This document shows, in pieces, positions 20,868 to 31,605 of a stretch of DNA of 64,000 nt; the first letter of the stretch is position 1, and the number at the start of each line of letters is the position of its first letter. Where the stretch lies: contig JACEEZ010000391.1 in assembly GCA_016584305.1 (NCBI GenBank), positions 599,732-663,731 of the forward strand. The letters are read 5' to 3'. The position numbers and the translations under genes were made by a program. The notes beneath the pieces were generated by a model. It did not search any database, was not told the origin of the DNA, and saw nothing but the letters and a program-made list of their open reading frames with translations. This DNA is from Chionoecetes opilio (lineage: Eukaryota; Arthropoda; Malacostraca; Decapoda; Majidae).

Positions 20868-21030
20868 AACTAACCTAATCTTAACCACAAAGTATACCTA
20901 ACCTAACCTTATAGGTTTTAATGAAACCTAACCTAACCTTAACCACAAAGTATACCTAACCTAACCTTTTAGGCTTTAATGAAACCTAACCTAACCTTAA
21001 CCACAAAGTATACCTAACCTAACCTTAACC
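20868..21030. repeat. 58-bp tandem repeat with TTAGG-like core
   Basis: CACAAAGTATACC recurs at 20886, 20944 and 21002, giving a 58-bp period. Each unit has CCTAACCTAACC and TTTTAATGAAACC. Further units lie at about 21660-21740 and 22796-22840, on either side of the hAT element. Confidence 0.8.
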
Positions 21031-21660
21031 CTCTTACCTACTGAGGTTGTGGGAAGCGTTGAATGAATGCAGAGTCGCTTTGTCTCCCCGCCGTGTGGGG
21101 AGACAAACACCCACATCCTACACAATCCATGTCTCGCCATAAACTGGTTCAAATCAAAGCCTTATAGTTCAAAAATCCGTTGACTTATTGAGAGCCTTTG
21201 ATTGGCTCCCGAAACTCCTATGATTGGCTAAACTGTCTTACGTGACTGATTGGCGAAAAGAAACGAAATGCGAGCCTGTCATTGGTTATGTTTTCGAAGC
21301 TGTCATTTTGGCTAACCCGACAGCTCCGTGATCCGTGAAAAAATGCGGAAGCTCGCATACATTTCTCATCTCGTCAGTGTTAAAATAGTTGTGGAAGGAG
21401 GAGGGTGTGTCTGTGTGCGCTATAGACAACAAAAGAATAATTGCAATATATACCCTACATAATTTTTGCACTTTACGTGGCTGTAGATTAGTACTGTACA
21501 GTATACTGAGCAACATAAATTACAGAAAACGTGAGAATTAAGGTCGGTAGCGACCGCGAAATTCTTGTCCATTATAACCAAAACACTATCACCATCAGAA
21601 AAGCACTAAAACTTGGCCAGCAGAAATTAGTCAGGGTCTCAGATAACAGGGAAGTAATTG
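21031..21660. other. unannotated stretch with clustered ATTGG boxes
   Basis: No protein domain is recognisable. Four ATTGG words lie within 85 bases (see the regulatory entry). Repeat R1 fragments resume near 21570-21650. Confidence 0.35.
21201..21285. promoter_or_regulatory. cluster of four inverted CCAAT boxes
   Basis: ATTGG occurs at 21201, 21223, 21249 and 21281. CCAAT boxes bind NF-Y, and spaced clusters occur in some metazoan promoters. No downstream gene was recognised, so function is speculative. Confidence 0.25.
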
Positions 21661-21740
21661 AATAGAACATACCTAACCTAACCTTAACCAGTAAGTATAC
21701 CTCACCTAACCTTTTAGGTTTTAATGAAACCTATCCTAAC

Positions 21741-22794
21741 CAGGGCTTTGAAACGGTTTAAGGGAACGAAAACGAAAACCGAAACGAACTAAATTATGCT
21801 CGGAACAAAAACGGAAACGAAAACGTTATCATATTTACTGTTCCGGAGCAAAAACGCTATTTTAAAATCCTTGTAACCGGTTAAAAACGTTATTTTTTCA
21901 TTCCATACCATATTTGGTTAATAATCCATTTTCACTTCCAGTAGCCAAATTATTTAAGTAAATACATACATGTATGTATTACATACATACATCAATTAAG
22001 TCTACTGTATTTGTTCACTTGGCAATTAACGATGTGGTTTGGTTTCAAATAGTATCATATGCACCACTTTTCATTTAATTTGTGAAAAGAAACAATTTTT
22101 TACCTTTTATAATTATAAATTTTTGTCTTCGTGATATGCATCACGTTCGGTTTAAGAACATGCTAGATTAATATCCAGTATTCGAAAATGGATAATATAT
22201 TGTGAGTATGTGCTTAAACTTTTAGCTGTATTCATAGCCTAATGATTGGTACGCCAAATTTCGGTGTGAGTGTCCTAGGTTCGAGTCCTTGGAGTACATC
22301 TTGTAGTCATTGATTTCATTGATTAGGTTTATATAATTAGAGGGTTGGTGATATTACGAATTAATATATTTTTTGCCATAATATATATATTAATAAATAA
22401 TTAGTGATTCATGTCTTTACGGCAACTGAGATTGCATGCATACTCCTACACTACGCTTCCTGTATTGTATTTGTAAATGTATTACCTTATTTAAGGTGCA
22501 TAATGATATAGTTCTTAGGACATCTAAGGGTCTAATTTTGTTGGATACTGTGCACCATGAACTGTATGGCTTTATTACCATCTATAAGAATGTAGTCATG
22601 TATAGGCATTATTATTTACTAGGGCTAATAGCATATTCAATACATGGTTTGAGAATAACGTTCTAACCGGTTTTCATTTCTTTCTAACCGGTTCAGGAAC
22701 GTTATGTTTGGAGGAGGAACGAAAAACGAAACAATAATAATACTTTTCTGATCGAAACGAACCGTTTGAAAAATAATTTCGTTTTCAAGCCCTG
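21741..22794. mobile_element. hAT-type non-autonomous element with 8-bp TSD
   Basis: The ends are CAGGGCTTTGAAACGG at 21741 and TCGTTTTCAAGCCCTG at 22794, near-complementary. A perfect 8-bp target duplication ATCCTAAC (21733-21740, 22795-22802) flanks it. Both features are diagnostic of hAT elements. Subterminal regions carry repeated GAACGAAAACG/AACCGGTT-like words. The 1054-bp body has no transposase but contains a tRNA-like segment at 22227-22298. Confidence 0.88.
22227..22298 (+). pseudogene. tRNA-like sequence (possible SINE head)
   Basis: A 7-bp acceptor stem (TGTATTC with GAGTACA) encloses an A-box-like TAGCCTAATGATTGG and a B box GGTTCGAGTCC at 22278-22288. It also encloses an ACGCC/GGTGT anticodon stem and a T stem with one mismatch. 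The 7-nt anticodon loop lacks the conserved U33, so a working tRNA is unlikely. A tRNA pseudogene or tRNA-derived SINE fits better. Confidence 0.45.
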
Positions 22795-22802
22795 ATCCTA
22801 AC

Positions 22803-25027
22803 CTTAACCACTAAGTATACCTAACCTAACCTTAACCATGCATAAAATTTGGTGATGAAATTATTATTATTTTTTTTAGTGGGTTTCCGGAAAATAAAAC
22901 TATCTCCATTAGAAAAAGCACCTATTGTAGGCCAGGAAGAATTAGTCGGTGTCTCTGAAAACGACTGCGAAGTTCTCGTCCATTATAACCAAAATTTTAC
23001 ACTAAGACCGAAATTCCCTACACAATTGGGTGTGTGGTTTCTGTTCACCTTATTGGATTCTAAGAAACATTCTCTCTATGAGCTTCCGTCGCAAATCACT
23101 ACTTTCGGAGATATAAGATGTTTTTAATAGGAAGGAGGGCATATGAGATATGAAAATTAAACTAGCCTAATCCCACCTTTAGACTCACTAACCAAATCTA
23201 ACCTAATCCCACGCTTTAACCTAACTAAATCCAAATCTGCATTTAAAAAGTGTCCGCGGCAAGGGAAGAACAAAGGCGATGCAGGTCACAAGAGGAAGAG
23301 TGAGGCGCACGTAAACACTTGTCTCTCGCCGCCCTATAAACAACATGTCATATCTCCAAAAGTAATGATTTGCGACGGAAGCTCATAGAGAGAATGTTTC
23401 CTAGAATCTAATAAGGTAAACAAAAGCCACACTCCCAATTGTGTAGGGAATTTCAGTCCAAGTGTAAAATAATACCTACATTTTCTATATTATTTTTGGT
23501 AAAAATTTACTTTATGACTTGCAAGATTTTCAGATAAGTTCGATTTTTTTCGCTTAATATGTGATGCTTTTCCTAAAGGAGATAGTTTTTTCCTGTGCAA
23601 ACCTCTAAAAAGTGTTTTTTGCAATTCAAAAAATTGATGACAAATTTCTCAAAATACACTTTTTAGACGTTTTGACCGGAAAAAACACACTCCATTTGTA
23701 AAAACATCAAATAATAACCAAATCAAACCATTAAACTAACCTAACCTAACATAGCCTATGAAAATTTTTATGTTTGCACAACATTTCATTGTTACTTTAA
23801 TTAACACTCGTTATGACCTATAGAAACAGTAGAAAGGTGAACAATACTTCAATCCAGACACACAGGCATCATCAAACCAATTTCTTGGGGAAAATTCAAG
23901 GTGATTTTTTACTCTAGGACCAGAATTCTCTACACAATTGGGAGTATGGTTTCTGCTTTCTGGTTACCTTAATGGATTCTAAGAAACTTTCTGTCTCTGA
24001 GTTTCTGTTGCAAATCACTACTTTCGGAGATATAAAATATTTTTAATAGGAAGGAGAGTATATACCAGTAAGACGCCTTAATCGGCGAAGGACGAGCGAG
24101 CCCGTACAAACCCGCCGCACGTGCGCACGTGCGGCGTCACCCAGAGTTTGACCTGTGTGACATTTTTTTTTCTTTTTCTAGGTGTGTGGTCTCAAACCAC
24201 ACACCAAATTTCAACTTAGTCGGTACAGCCGTTTCTCAGCTATAGCAAGATAACGTTGTCTGACACCCCTCACGCGGCACGCGCCACGCGCCATGCTGAC
24301 CCCTCACGTGAGACAAAACATGTCAAGTCAAATAGGGATTGAATATCAGATGGCGAAGACCGCTTGTCAATCGGAAGCGGGATTCCAAAGATATAAGCTC
24401 CTGAAAAGTGTGACGGTCGGGTCGGGTCGGCCGCTTGATTGTGAGAAAAATCCCGTATCCAGTGAGGACTCGCGAGCGCTTCGCGCTCGCTCGTAATGAC
24501 ATGAAAATTATCAAACCTAACCCCTCATTTAGACTCACTAACCTAACCTTACGTTTTAATCTCCTAACTAAAGCCAAATCCACATTAAAAAAGTCTGCGG
24601 CAAGGAAACAACAGAGGCGATGCAGGTCACAAGAGAAAGAGTGAGGCGCACATGAACACTTGTCTCTCTCCTACCTGTAAACAACATGTCATACAGCCAA
24701 ATTCCCAACATCCGACCTCCAAACATCCGACTTGTCCAAACAACCGACTTTTTTCACCACCACATTGTGTCTGGTTTTGGCCATTTATTTTACCTAGTTT
24801 TTTTTTTTTTTTAGAAAACATAGATTTGTGGCTTTATTTATGCATGAATTTTACGTTCGCGTATACCACTGGATCGGCCTTCAAGAGCTGCATCTTTTAT
24901 GTTCTATACCATTTTGTCCTTACGTTTATGGTTACTGTGATATCCGAACATCCGACTATTCCAATTATCCGACCTACCTTCGGTCCCCCCAAGGTCGGAT
25001 AATTAATACTTAGCTGTATCTCCAACT
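22803..25027. other. dispersed-repeat stretch, no gene
   Basis: R1-related blocks occur in both orientations; for example about 22989-23120 is complementary to about 23340-23470. They recur near 23940-24050 and 24520-24660. A 24-bp palindrome lies at 24113-24136. Words of the ATCCGAC type recur at about 24700-24990, and may be remains of a TIR element whose ends I could not pair. No coding sequence was recognised. Confidence 0.45.
24113..24136. repeat. 24-bp perfect palindrome with two CACGTG cores
   Basis: The sequence reads identically on both strands and contains GCACGTGC twice. CACGTG is the canonical E-box. It may be only the centre of a foldback element. Confidence 0.6.
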
Positions 25028-26040
25028 GGTCTGTATTCTGGGACTGAGAGTGCTGTGAAGTGTGGGGCAGGTGTATCCGGCTTCTTTCCTGTGAATACAG
25101 GAGTGAGGCAAGGGTGCGTCCTTGCCCCATCACTTTTCAACGCTTGTATGGACTGGGTATTGGACAAGGTTGTAGATCAAAGTGATTGTGGAGCATCCGT
25201 TGGCAACACCAAGATCACTGATCTTGTTTTTGCCGATGATGCAGTAATCTTTGCTGAGTCGTTGGAACGTCCTGGTGATGGCTCTCGAGGCGCTGCACGA
25301 GGAGGCAAAGCCTTTGGGACTTGAGGTCTCCTGGCTCAAGACCAAGGTCCAGGTGTTTGGAGACTTACTAGATGAAGCAGTACAGTCTGTTCATGCGTGT
25401 AGCGAGGACATTGAGATCTTGGAATGTTTTACATACCTTGGTAGCGCAGTCCATAATGACGGCGGGTCACGTCAAGAAGTCTTACGGCGGATTGGCATAG
25501 CCCACGGTGTTATGGACTCGCTCAGCGGGAGTATTTGGCGTTGTCGGTACCTGTGCAGGAGGACAAAGATCCGGATCTTCAAATCGCTTGATACCTGTCT
25601 TACTCTATGGTTGTGAGACATGGACACTAAATAGTGACTTGAAGAGACGAATCAATGCCTTTGGTAATAAGTGTCTTCGCAGAATCATGGGGTATCGCTG
25701 GGATGATTACGTGTCAAATCAGCGATTGCACCGTGAAACTGAATCGAGGCCTATTACCTGCATAGTCCGTCAGCGCCAACTTCGGCTATATGGGCATGTG
25801 GCACGCTACCCTGAAACCGATCCTTCCCATCGGGTTGTATCTGTAAGAGACAATCCGGCGTGGAGGAGGCCAAGGGGGCACCCACAAGGCTCGTGGCTGG
25901 GGCAAGTTGATGTTTCTTGTCAAGAGCTGCTTGGTATGGGAAAGGAGCCTGCATGGGAACTCGCGCGTGGTGACCCTCGGGAGTGGCGTTGTAGGGTGGG
26001 CGAGGCGACGCGCCCCCCGGCGTATGCCCCCAATGATTGA
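25028..26040 (+). pseudogene. RTE-like LINE, 5'-truncated, frame-broken (copy 1)
   Basis: Across three frames the sequence encodes reverse transcriptase palm blocks GVRQGCVLAP and the catalytic LVFADDAVIF. It continues through a thumb/C-terminal part (VLLYGCETWTL, LRRIMGYRWDDYVSNQ, QRQLRLYGHVARYPE) to the end VGEATRPPAYAPND and a stop at 26038. An ATTG-type microsatellite follows directly, as in RTE-clade LINEs. Endonuclease and fingers are missing. Frame changes lie near 25270 and 25590. The C-terminal region is one I recognise as very common in decapod genomes. Confidence 0.8.
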
Positions 26041-26145
26041 TTGATTGTATCTCCAAGAGTAATGATTTGCGACGGAAGCTCATAAGAGAGCTTTTCATAA
26101 TGTTTCTTAGTAGTGTAAAATAATACCAAATTCAAAGAACTGGCA

Positions 26146-26240
<95 letters not shown>

Positions 26241-26320
26241 CCTCTCTCTCTCTCCCTCCCTCCCCCTCTCCTCCTCCCCTCTCTCTCTCTCTCTCCCCCC
26301 CCCCCCCCTCTCTCTCAATT
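26146..26320. repeat. CT microsatellite
   Basis: About 170 bases of (CT)n with C-rich interruptions near the right end. The Arg/Glu-rich antisense frames here are artefacts. Flanking sequence to 26475 has no gene. Confidence 0.92.
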
Positions 26321-26475
26321 TCAAATTTCAAGCGCCAGTAGCACTGCTCGTGGAGTGAAGAAGTGCAGTTGAGCCCAGTAATCACTTAAGCTCATGATTT
26401 AACTAGTCTTGGGTATGTTATGTGAAGTTAAATTCAACAATTTAATTAGTCAAATCTTAAATACAACATGCAATT

Positions 26476-28652
26476 ATGTGGGGGAGGTGTATCCAGCTTC
26501 TTTCCTGTGAATACAGGAGTGAGGCAAGGGTGTGTCCTTGCCCCATCACTTTTCAACTCTTGTATGGACTGGGTATTGGGCAAATTTGTAGATCAAAGTG
26601 ATTGTGGAGCTTCCCCCGGCAACACCAAGATCACTGACTGATCTTGTTTTTGCCGATGATGCAGTAATCTTTGCTGAGTCACTGGAGGTCCTAGTGATGG
26701 CTCTCGAGGTGCTGCACGAGGAGGCAAAGCCTTTGGGACTTGAGGTCTCCTGGCTCAAGACCAAGTTCCAGGTGTTTGGAGACTTACGAGATGAAACAGT
26801 ACAGTCTGTTCATGCGTGTGGTGAGGACATTGAGATCTTGGAAAGTTTTACATATCTTGGTAGCGCAGTTCATAATGACGGCGGGTCACGTCAAGAAGTC
26901 TTACGGCGGATTGGCATAGCCAAAGACTACTCTATACTGGACTTGCTACTCGTGCCCCGCGCCAACCCGCCCATGACCATTTTTGAATATCTAACATTTA
27001 ATATCGAATATTTAACCATTTTTTAATATCACCCCCATTTCCCTTCCTGTGGTTTATCAGTATAAATTATATACTGTTATCTTTGTAAATGTTTGTTCTA
27101 TAATATTATCAAATAAAAAAACTGTAAAATACACTAAAGAAATGCCATTATAAGAGAGTGAAGAAATATGCATGAACTTAATATTTACTTAAACTCTTCA
27201 CCATTTAATATTTTGCGAGAAAACATTTTAGATGAAACATATCAATAGAAGAGGATTTTCATTAGGTTTCCATTGATATATTTCGTTTTCTGATAAGTGA
27301 GTTACCACCATGCATAAATTAGAGTTAACTAAAAAAATAACATCATCAATCGGATCGGCAAATAAAAAAGTGTTCCATGAATAATACAGTAGACTATGGT
27401 TTATCAGTATAAATGATACACTGTTATCTTAGTAAATGATTGTTCTATAATATTATCAAATAAAAAACTGTAAAATACACTAAAGAAATGTCATTATGAG
27501 ACTGGAGAAATATGCATGAACTTAATATTCACTTAAACTTTTCGCCATTTAATATTTTGCGTGAAGACTTTTTACATGCAACATATCAATAGAAGCGGAA
27601 TTCTATTAGCTTTCCATTGATATATTTCGTTTTCTGATAAATGAATTAGAACCATGCATAAATTAGCATTAACTAAATAAATGACATCATCAATCTGGTA
27701 ATTTTCCCGATTGATGAGGTTATTTATTTAGTTAACGCTAATTTATGTATGGTTCTAATTCATTTATCAGAAAACGAAATATATCAATGTAAAGCTAATA
27801 AAATTCCGCTTCAATTGATGTTTCATGTGAAATGTTTTCTCGCAAAATATTAAATGGCGAAGAGTTTAAGTGAATATTAAGTTCATGCATATTTCTTCAC
27901 TCTCTCATAATGGCATTTCTTCAGTGTATTTTACAGTTTTTTATTTGATAATATTATAGAACAAACATTTACGAAGATAACGGTATATCATTTATACTGA
28001 TAAACCATAGGAAGGGAAATGGGAGTGATGTTCGAAAATGTCAGGAATCGCAAAACTGGCCTCCACTGAAAATAGCCCAAAATGAGCAGCAAGTCCAGTA
28101 TACAGTAGTCTTTGGCATAGCCCACGGTGTTATGGACTCGCTCAGCAGGAGTATTTGGCGTTGTCGGTACCTGTGTAGGAGGACAAAGATCCGGCTCTTT
28201 AAGTCGCTTGTGATCCCTGTCTTACTCTATGGTTGCGAGACATGTTCACTGAATACCGACTTGAAGAGGTGAATCGATGCCTTTGGTAATAAGTGTCTTA
28301 GAAGAATCATGGGGTATCGCTGGGATGATTACGTGTCAAACCAGCGATTGCACCATGAGACTGAATCGAGGCCTATTGCCTGCATAGTCCGTCAGCGCCA
28401 ACTTCGGCTATATGGGCATGTGGCACGCTACCCTGAAACCGATCATTCCCACCGGGTTGTATCTGTAAGAGACAATCCGGCATGGAGGAGGCCAACGGGG
28501 CGACCACAAGGCTTGTGGCTCGGGTAAGTTGATGCTTCTTGTCGAGAATTGCTTGGTATGGGGAAGGAGCCTGCATGGGGACTCGCGTGAGTGGGAGTGG
28601 CGTGTAGGGTGGGCGAGGCGATGCGCTCCCCAGCGTATGCCCCCAATGATTG
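26476..28652 (+). pseudogene. RTE-like LINE copy 2, split by a TIR element
   Basis: The left part (26476-26921) and right part (28114-28652) are collinear with copy 1: VFADDAVIFAESLE, ILESFTYLGSAVHNDGGS, then after the insert GYRWDDYVSNQRLHHE and QRQLRLYGHVARYPE. The frame breaks several times, and the fragment ends in the same ATTG-rich tail. The insertion site is defined by comparison with copy 1, where GGCATAGCCCACGG is continuous. Confidence 0.8.
26922..28113. mobile_element. 1192-bp TIR element with 9-bp TSD and internal foldback
   Basis: The ends are AAAGACTACTCTATACTGGA at 26922 and its complement (one mismatch) ending at 28113. A perfect 9-bp target duplication GGCATAGCC (26913-26921, 28114-28122) flanks it, and the sister LINE supplies the empty site. 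The interior is a set of ~300-bp inverted and direct modules with ATCATCAATC and TTGATAATATTATAGA, closely related to 3871-4835. No transposase. A 9-bp duplication suggests a Mutator-order element mobilised in trans; that classification is inference. Confidence 0.88.
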
Positions 28653-31605
28653 ATTGATTTGTTTTATTGAGGAGAGGGGGAGCGTTTGGTTTGAAATTTC
28701 AGTTTTGTGTTGATTCTTTCAGCAGTTCATTCAGCAAGGTGGCCATTATTCAAAAGTTTTGCGAACACATTGACAAAGACAAAGAGGCACTTTTTTAGGC
28801 CAACGGTGTTAGGGTGCTCGCTACCTCTTTTGTTACAGCCATCCTGATCACACCACCATTTTCCACCACTTTCTCCGGGAAATTGCTAGCTGCTACCCAC
28901 TGCCTCAGTAGGTAAGAATACAATACCTTTTTATTGTTATAAAAAAAGGTTCGGTTAGGTTAATTATCTCGCGAGGGGGTGGAGCCTCCCCATTAGGAGG
29001 GTAGGATTGTTTCGGTTAGGGTAATAATCCTCCTGGCAGGGCGGGCAGAGGGGACCACTAGGCGGCTGGCGAATGCGGGGCGGGGCACACTTGTCGTATA
29101 ATTCTTTCTGTTGTTCGATCGGTTCGCAATTCCGAGGCACTGACTATTTATTTCTGGGCAGCATTTGATGCTTTTTCTTTTTGAGATAGTAATTTTCGGC
29201 CACATTTCTTTTTTTTACTTTTAATAGAATTTTTTTTTTTTTTTGTGGTTTACGAAGAAAAAAAAAATCTCAAAATGATAAGGCATCATATTTTGCCTAG
29301 AAATAAATAGTCGGTGTCTGTCAGGGCCGAGGTGGTTATCAATTAATATTACCAAACCTAAGAAATGTGGGGGAAGAAAAATCAAGAAGTATGATTACCC
29401 CAAATATATTTACACAACAAAATTAATAATAAATGGCTAGCCACCAAATAACCATCACCAAACAACGTCTGCAATGATGCAGGGGTAATGTCACCCTAAG
29501 AACTCCCTCGAACGCAGCTTGAAGAGAGGTGAAGTGCAGTAGCAATCGTCAGCACCGTAGACTAACTCTTCATACTGCGGGGAGCGTTGAATGGTATGCG
29601 GGACAGCTGGAGGGCCAACTGCAAGTGAGCCCACGTCTTCAGTATGGCCTTCTAGGGATGAGAACAGCAGGTTGGTAGTGGAGGTGGTGTTGGAGTGGAG
29701 AGCTATGGCTGTCTGCCTTAATCGTGGCGGCGAGGCTCCATCATTAAATTGGGTAGAGTACCCCCTTACCCAGGGACAGGGCTTGGAAGTGTTGACGTGG
29801 AGAGTCGAGTAGCTGCGCTTGAAGCTCCGAAGCACGCCGCTTGGTGAAGGTGAAGTGGTAATCACCGTTACTGTGACGAGGGAGGTGTAGTTCAGGTGTA
29901 GTTCCTCACGGGGTCTTGAAATTAGTAGGCTAGCATTAACTCAATAATCCCTGCTACCGCCGTTACCTGACTAGTTTTTCCTGGCCAAAAATTGGTGCTT
30001 TTTCAAATGGAGATATTTTTATTTTCCAGAAGCCTGTTAAATTTATTTAGGGGGGGTTATAATGGACGAGAACTGCGCCTAGACTAGAAAGCCTAGAAAT
30101 CTTGACTAACTTGGGGAGCGCCTATAGGGCTGATGCCTATAGTGCCTGTAGGCAGTTACCTCCAGGGCTGGGATGGTAGGCCCTGGAGGTTCAGACGAGG
30201 ACAGTTCAGACAAGGCAAGGCAGAAAGTGTGACAATGTATGCTGCGCTGCTGCTGGTGGGCGTTGCAAACTCCTGCGCAATATTTACACCCTCATGTCCT
30301 CCTAATTAGTGTTTAGCGGAGAAAGTTTACGCCATACACATAATCTGCCGGCCGTGCAAAACAGCCGTACACTTTCCCGGCCAAAACCCCGTTCCTGACG
30401 GCTCCCCAGGTTTGTTACGGAGGAGCGGGGAAACTGAACAATGAGGCATTGACGCCGATTTTCAGAGTGACCATCATTCTTATCACATCAAAATACATGG
30501 GTAAAGAGCTCTTTTGACCTCGTACTCAATTCCTGGTTGAAAGTGCTGATATGCCGACTAGCCAACAAATATCTGTACATTTTTGGTGTTGTTCAGCCCA
30601 CTATTTTTAAGGTGAAGCTATTTTCTCTTAATAGATTTTGATGTGTTTTGAATGAATCTGAGGTAAAAATGGATGAAGACTGAGCGGCCTTTTTCTGAGA
30701 CACTGACTCATTATTTTCATGGCCACAAAATGCTGCTTTAGCACAGGCAGATATTTGTATGTTCTGGAAACCTGTACATTTAAAAAAAAAAATTCTTCAC
30801 CAAATCCTAGGGTCGCCATGGTCGTTTCCATTGATAACAATGTACCTCCATCAGAAAAAGCACTAAAACTGGGCCTGGAAATAATGGTCACTGTCTCAGG
30901 ATAAATTTTACACCATACACATAATCTACTAGCTGTACAAAACTCGCTTCCACTTTCCTCGCCCAAAACGGCCGGGGTCCCGACGGGTTCTTTCCGGCGT
31001 TCCGACGGGTCTCCGGGTAGTGACAAAAGGGAAACCCGGGAAGTGAGGGAATTGTACAAACACAAGTGTGCCCCGCCCCGCCCCGCAGTGACCGGCCCGC
31101 ACGCCAGCCGCCGAGTGGTCCGCTCTGTCCCGCCCTGCCGGGAGGATTATTACCCTGCCCGAACCAAACCTCATCTAACAGGGGGGCCTCGACCCCCCGG
31201 TGGGATTATTAACCTAGTCTAACTCCTAAAGGGTGGGGGGGCCTCGGAACGGGGTGGGTGTGTGTATGAGCTATTGGACAACTCTGTCATTTCTTTGATG
31301 TGTATAAGTGTAAGTTTAAAAGGTTACGCGGAAGTGGATTAATGCTGCTCAATATACTGAGCAAAAATATATACTGTATATCTAAATTAAGTGGTAACAG
31401 CGGCACCGAGTGCTCAGTTCTCGTCCATTATGACCGTATCTGATTACAGTTTTTTGGCAAAACAGTGAGTTTTTATAGTATATTTATTCAAGTCCCATCA
31501 AAAAGCGACTCCCTGGAAAAACAAAATATCAGATGAATTCAAAACACGGCAAATCTTATTAAAAAGAATATGTTTTTGTCCTCATAATTAACAGTCAAGA
31601 TAGTA
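28653..31605. other. dispersed repeats and a large inverted repeat, no gene
   Basis: About 28955-29095 is complementary to about 31060-31215 (CCTCCTGGCAGGGCGGGC-type core), giving an inverted repeat with a ~2-kb loop. Inside are R1-related blocks (29960-30060, 30830-30900). Also inside is a direct repeat of a CCATACACATAATCT-containing block, at about 30330-30450 and 30910-31050. A 124-codon antisense frame at 29491-29865 has no recognisable domain. Confidence 0.5.

Noticed and set aside
26107..26385. Arg/Glu-rich antisense frames
   Set aside because: They are translations of the CT microsatellite.
29491..29865. 124-codon antisense frame
   Set aside because: No recognisable domain, and the region is surrounded by dispersed repeats. 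I cannot support a gene.
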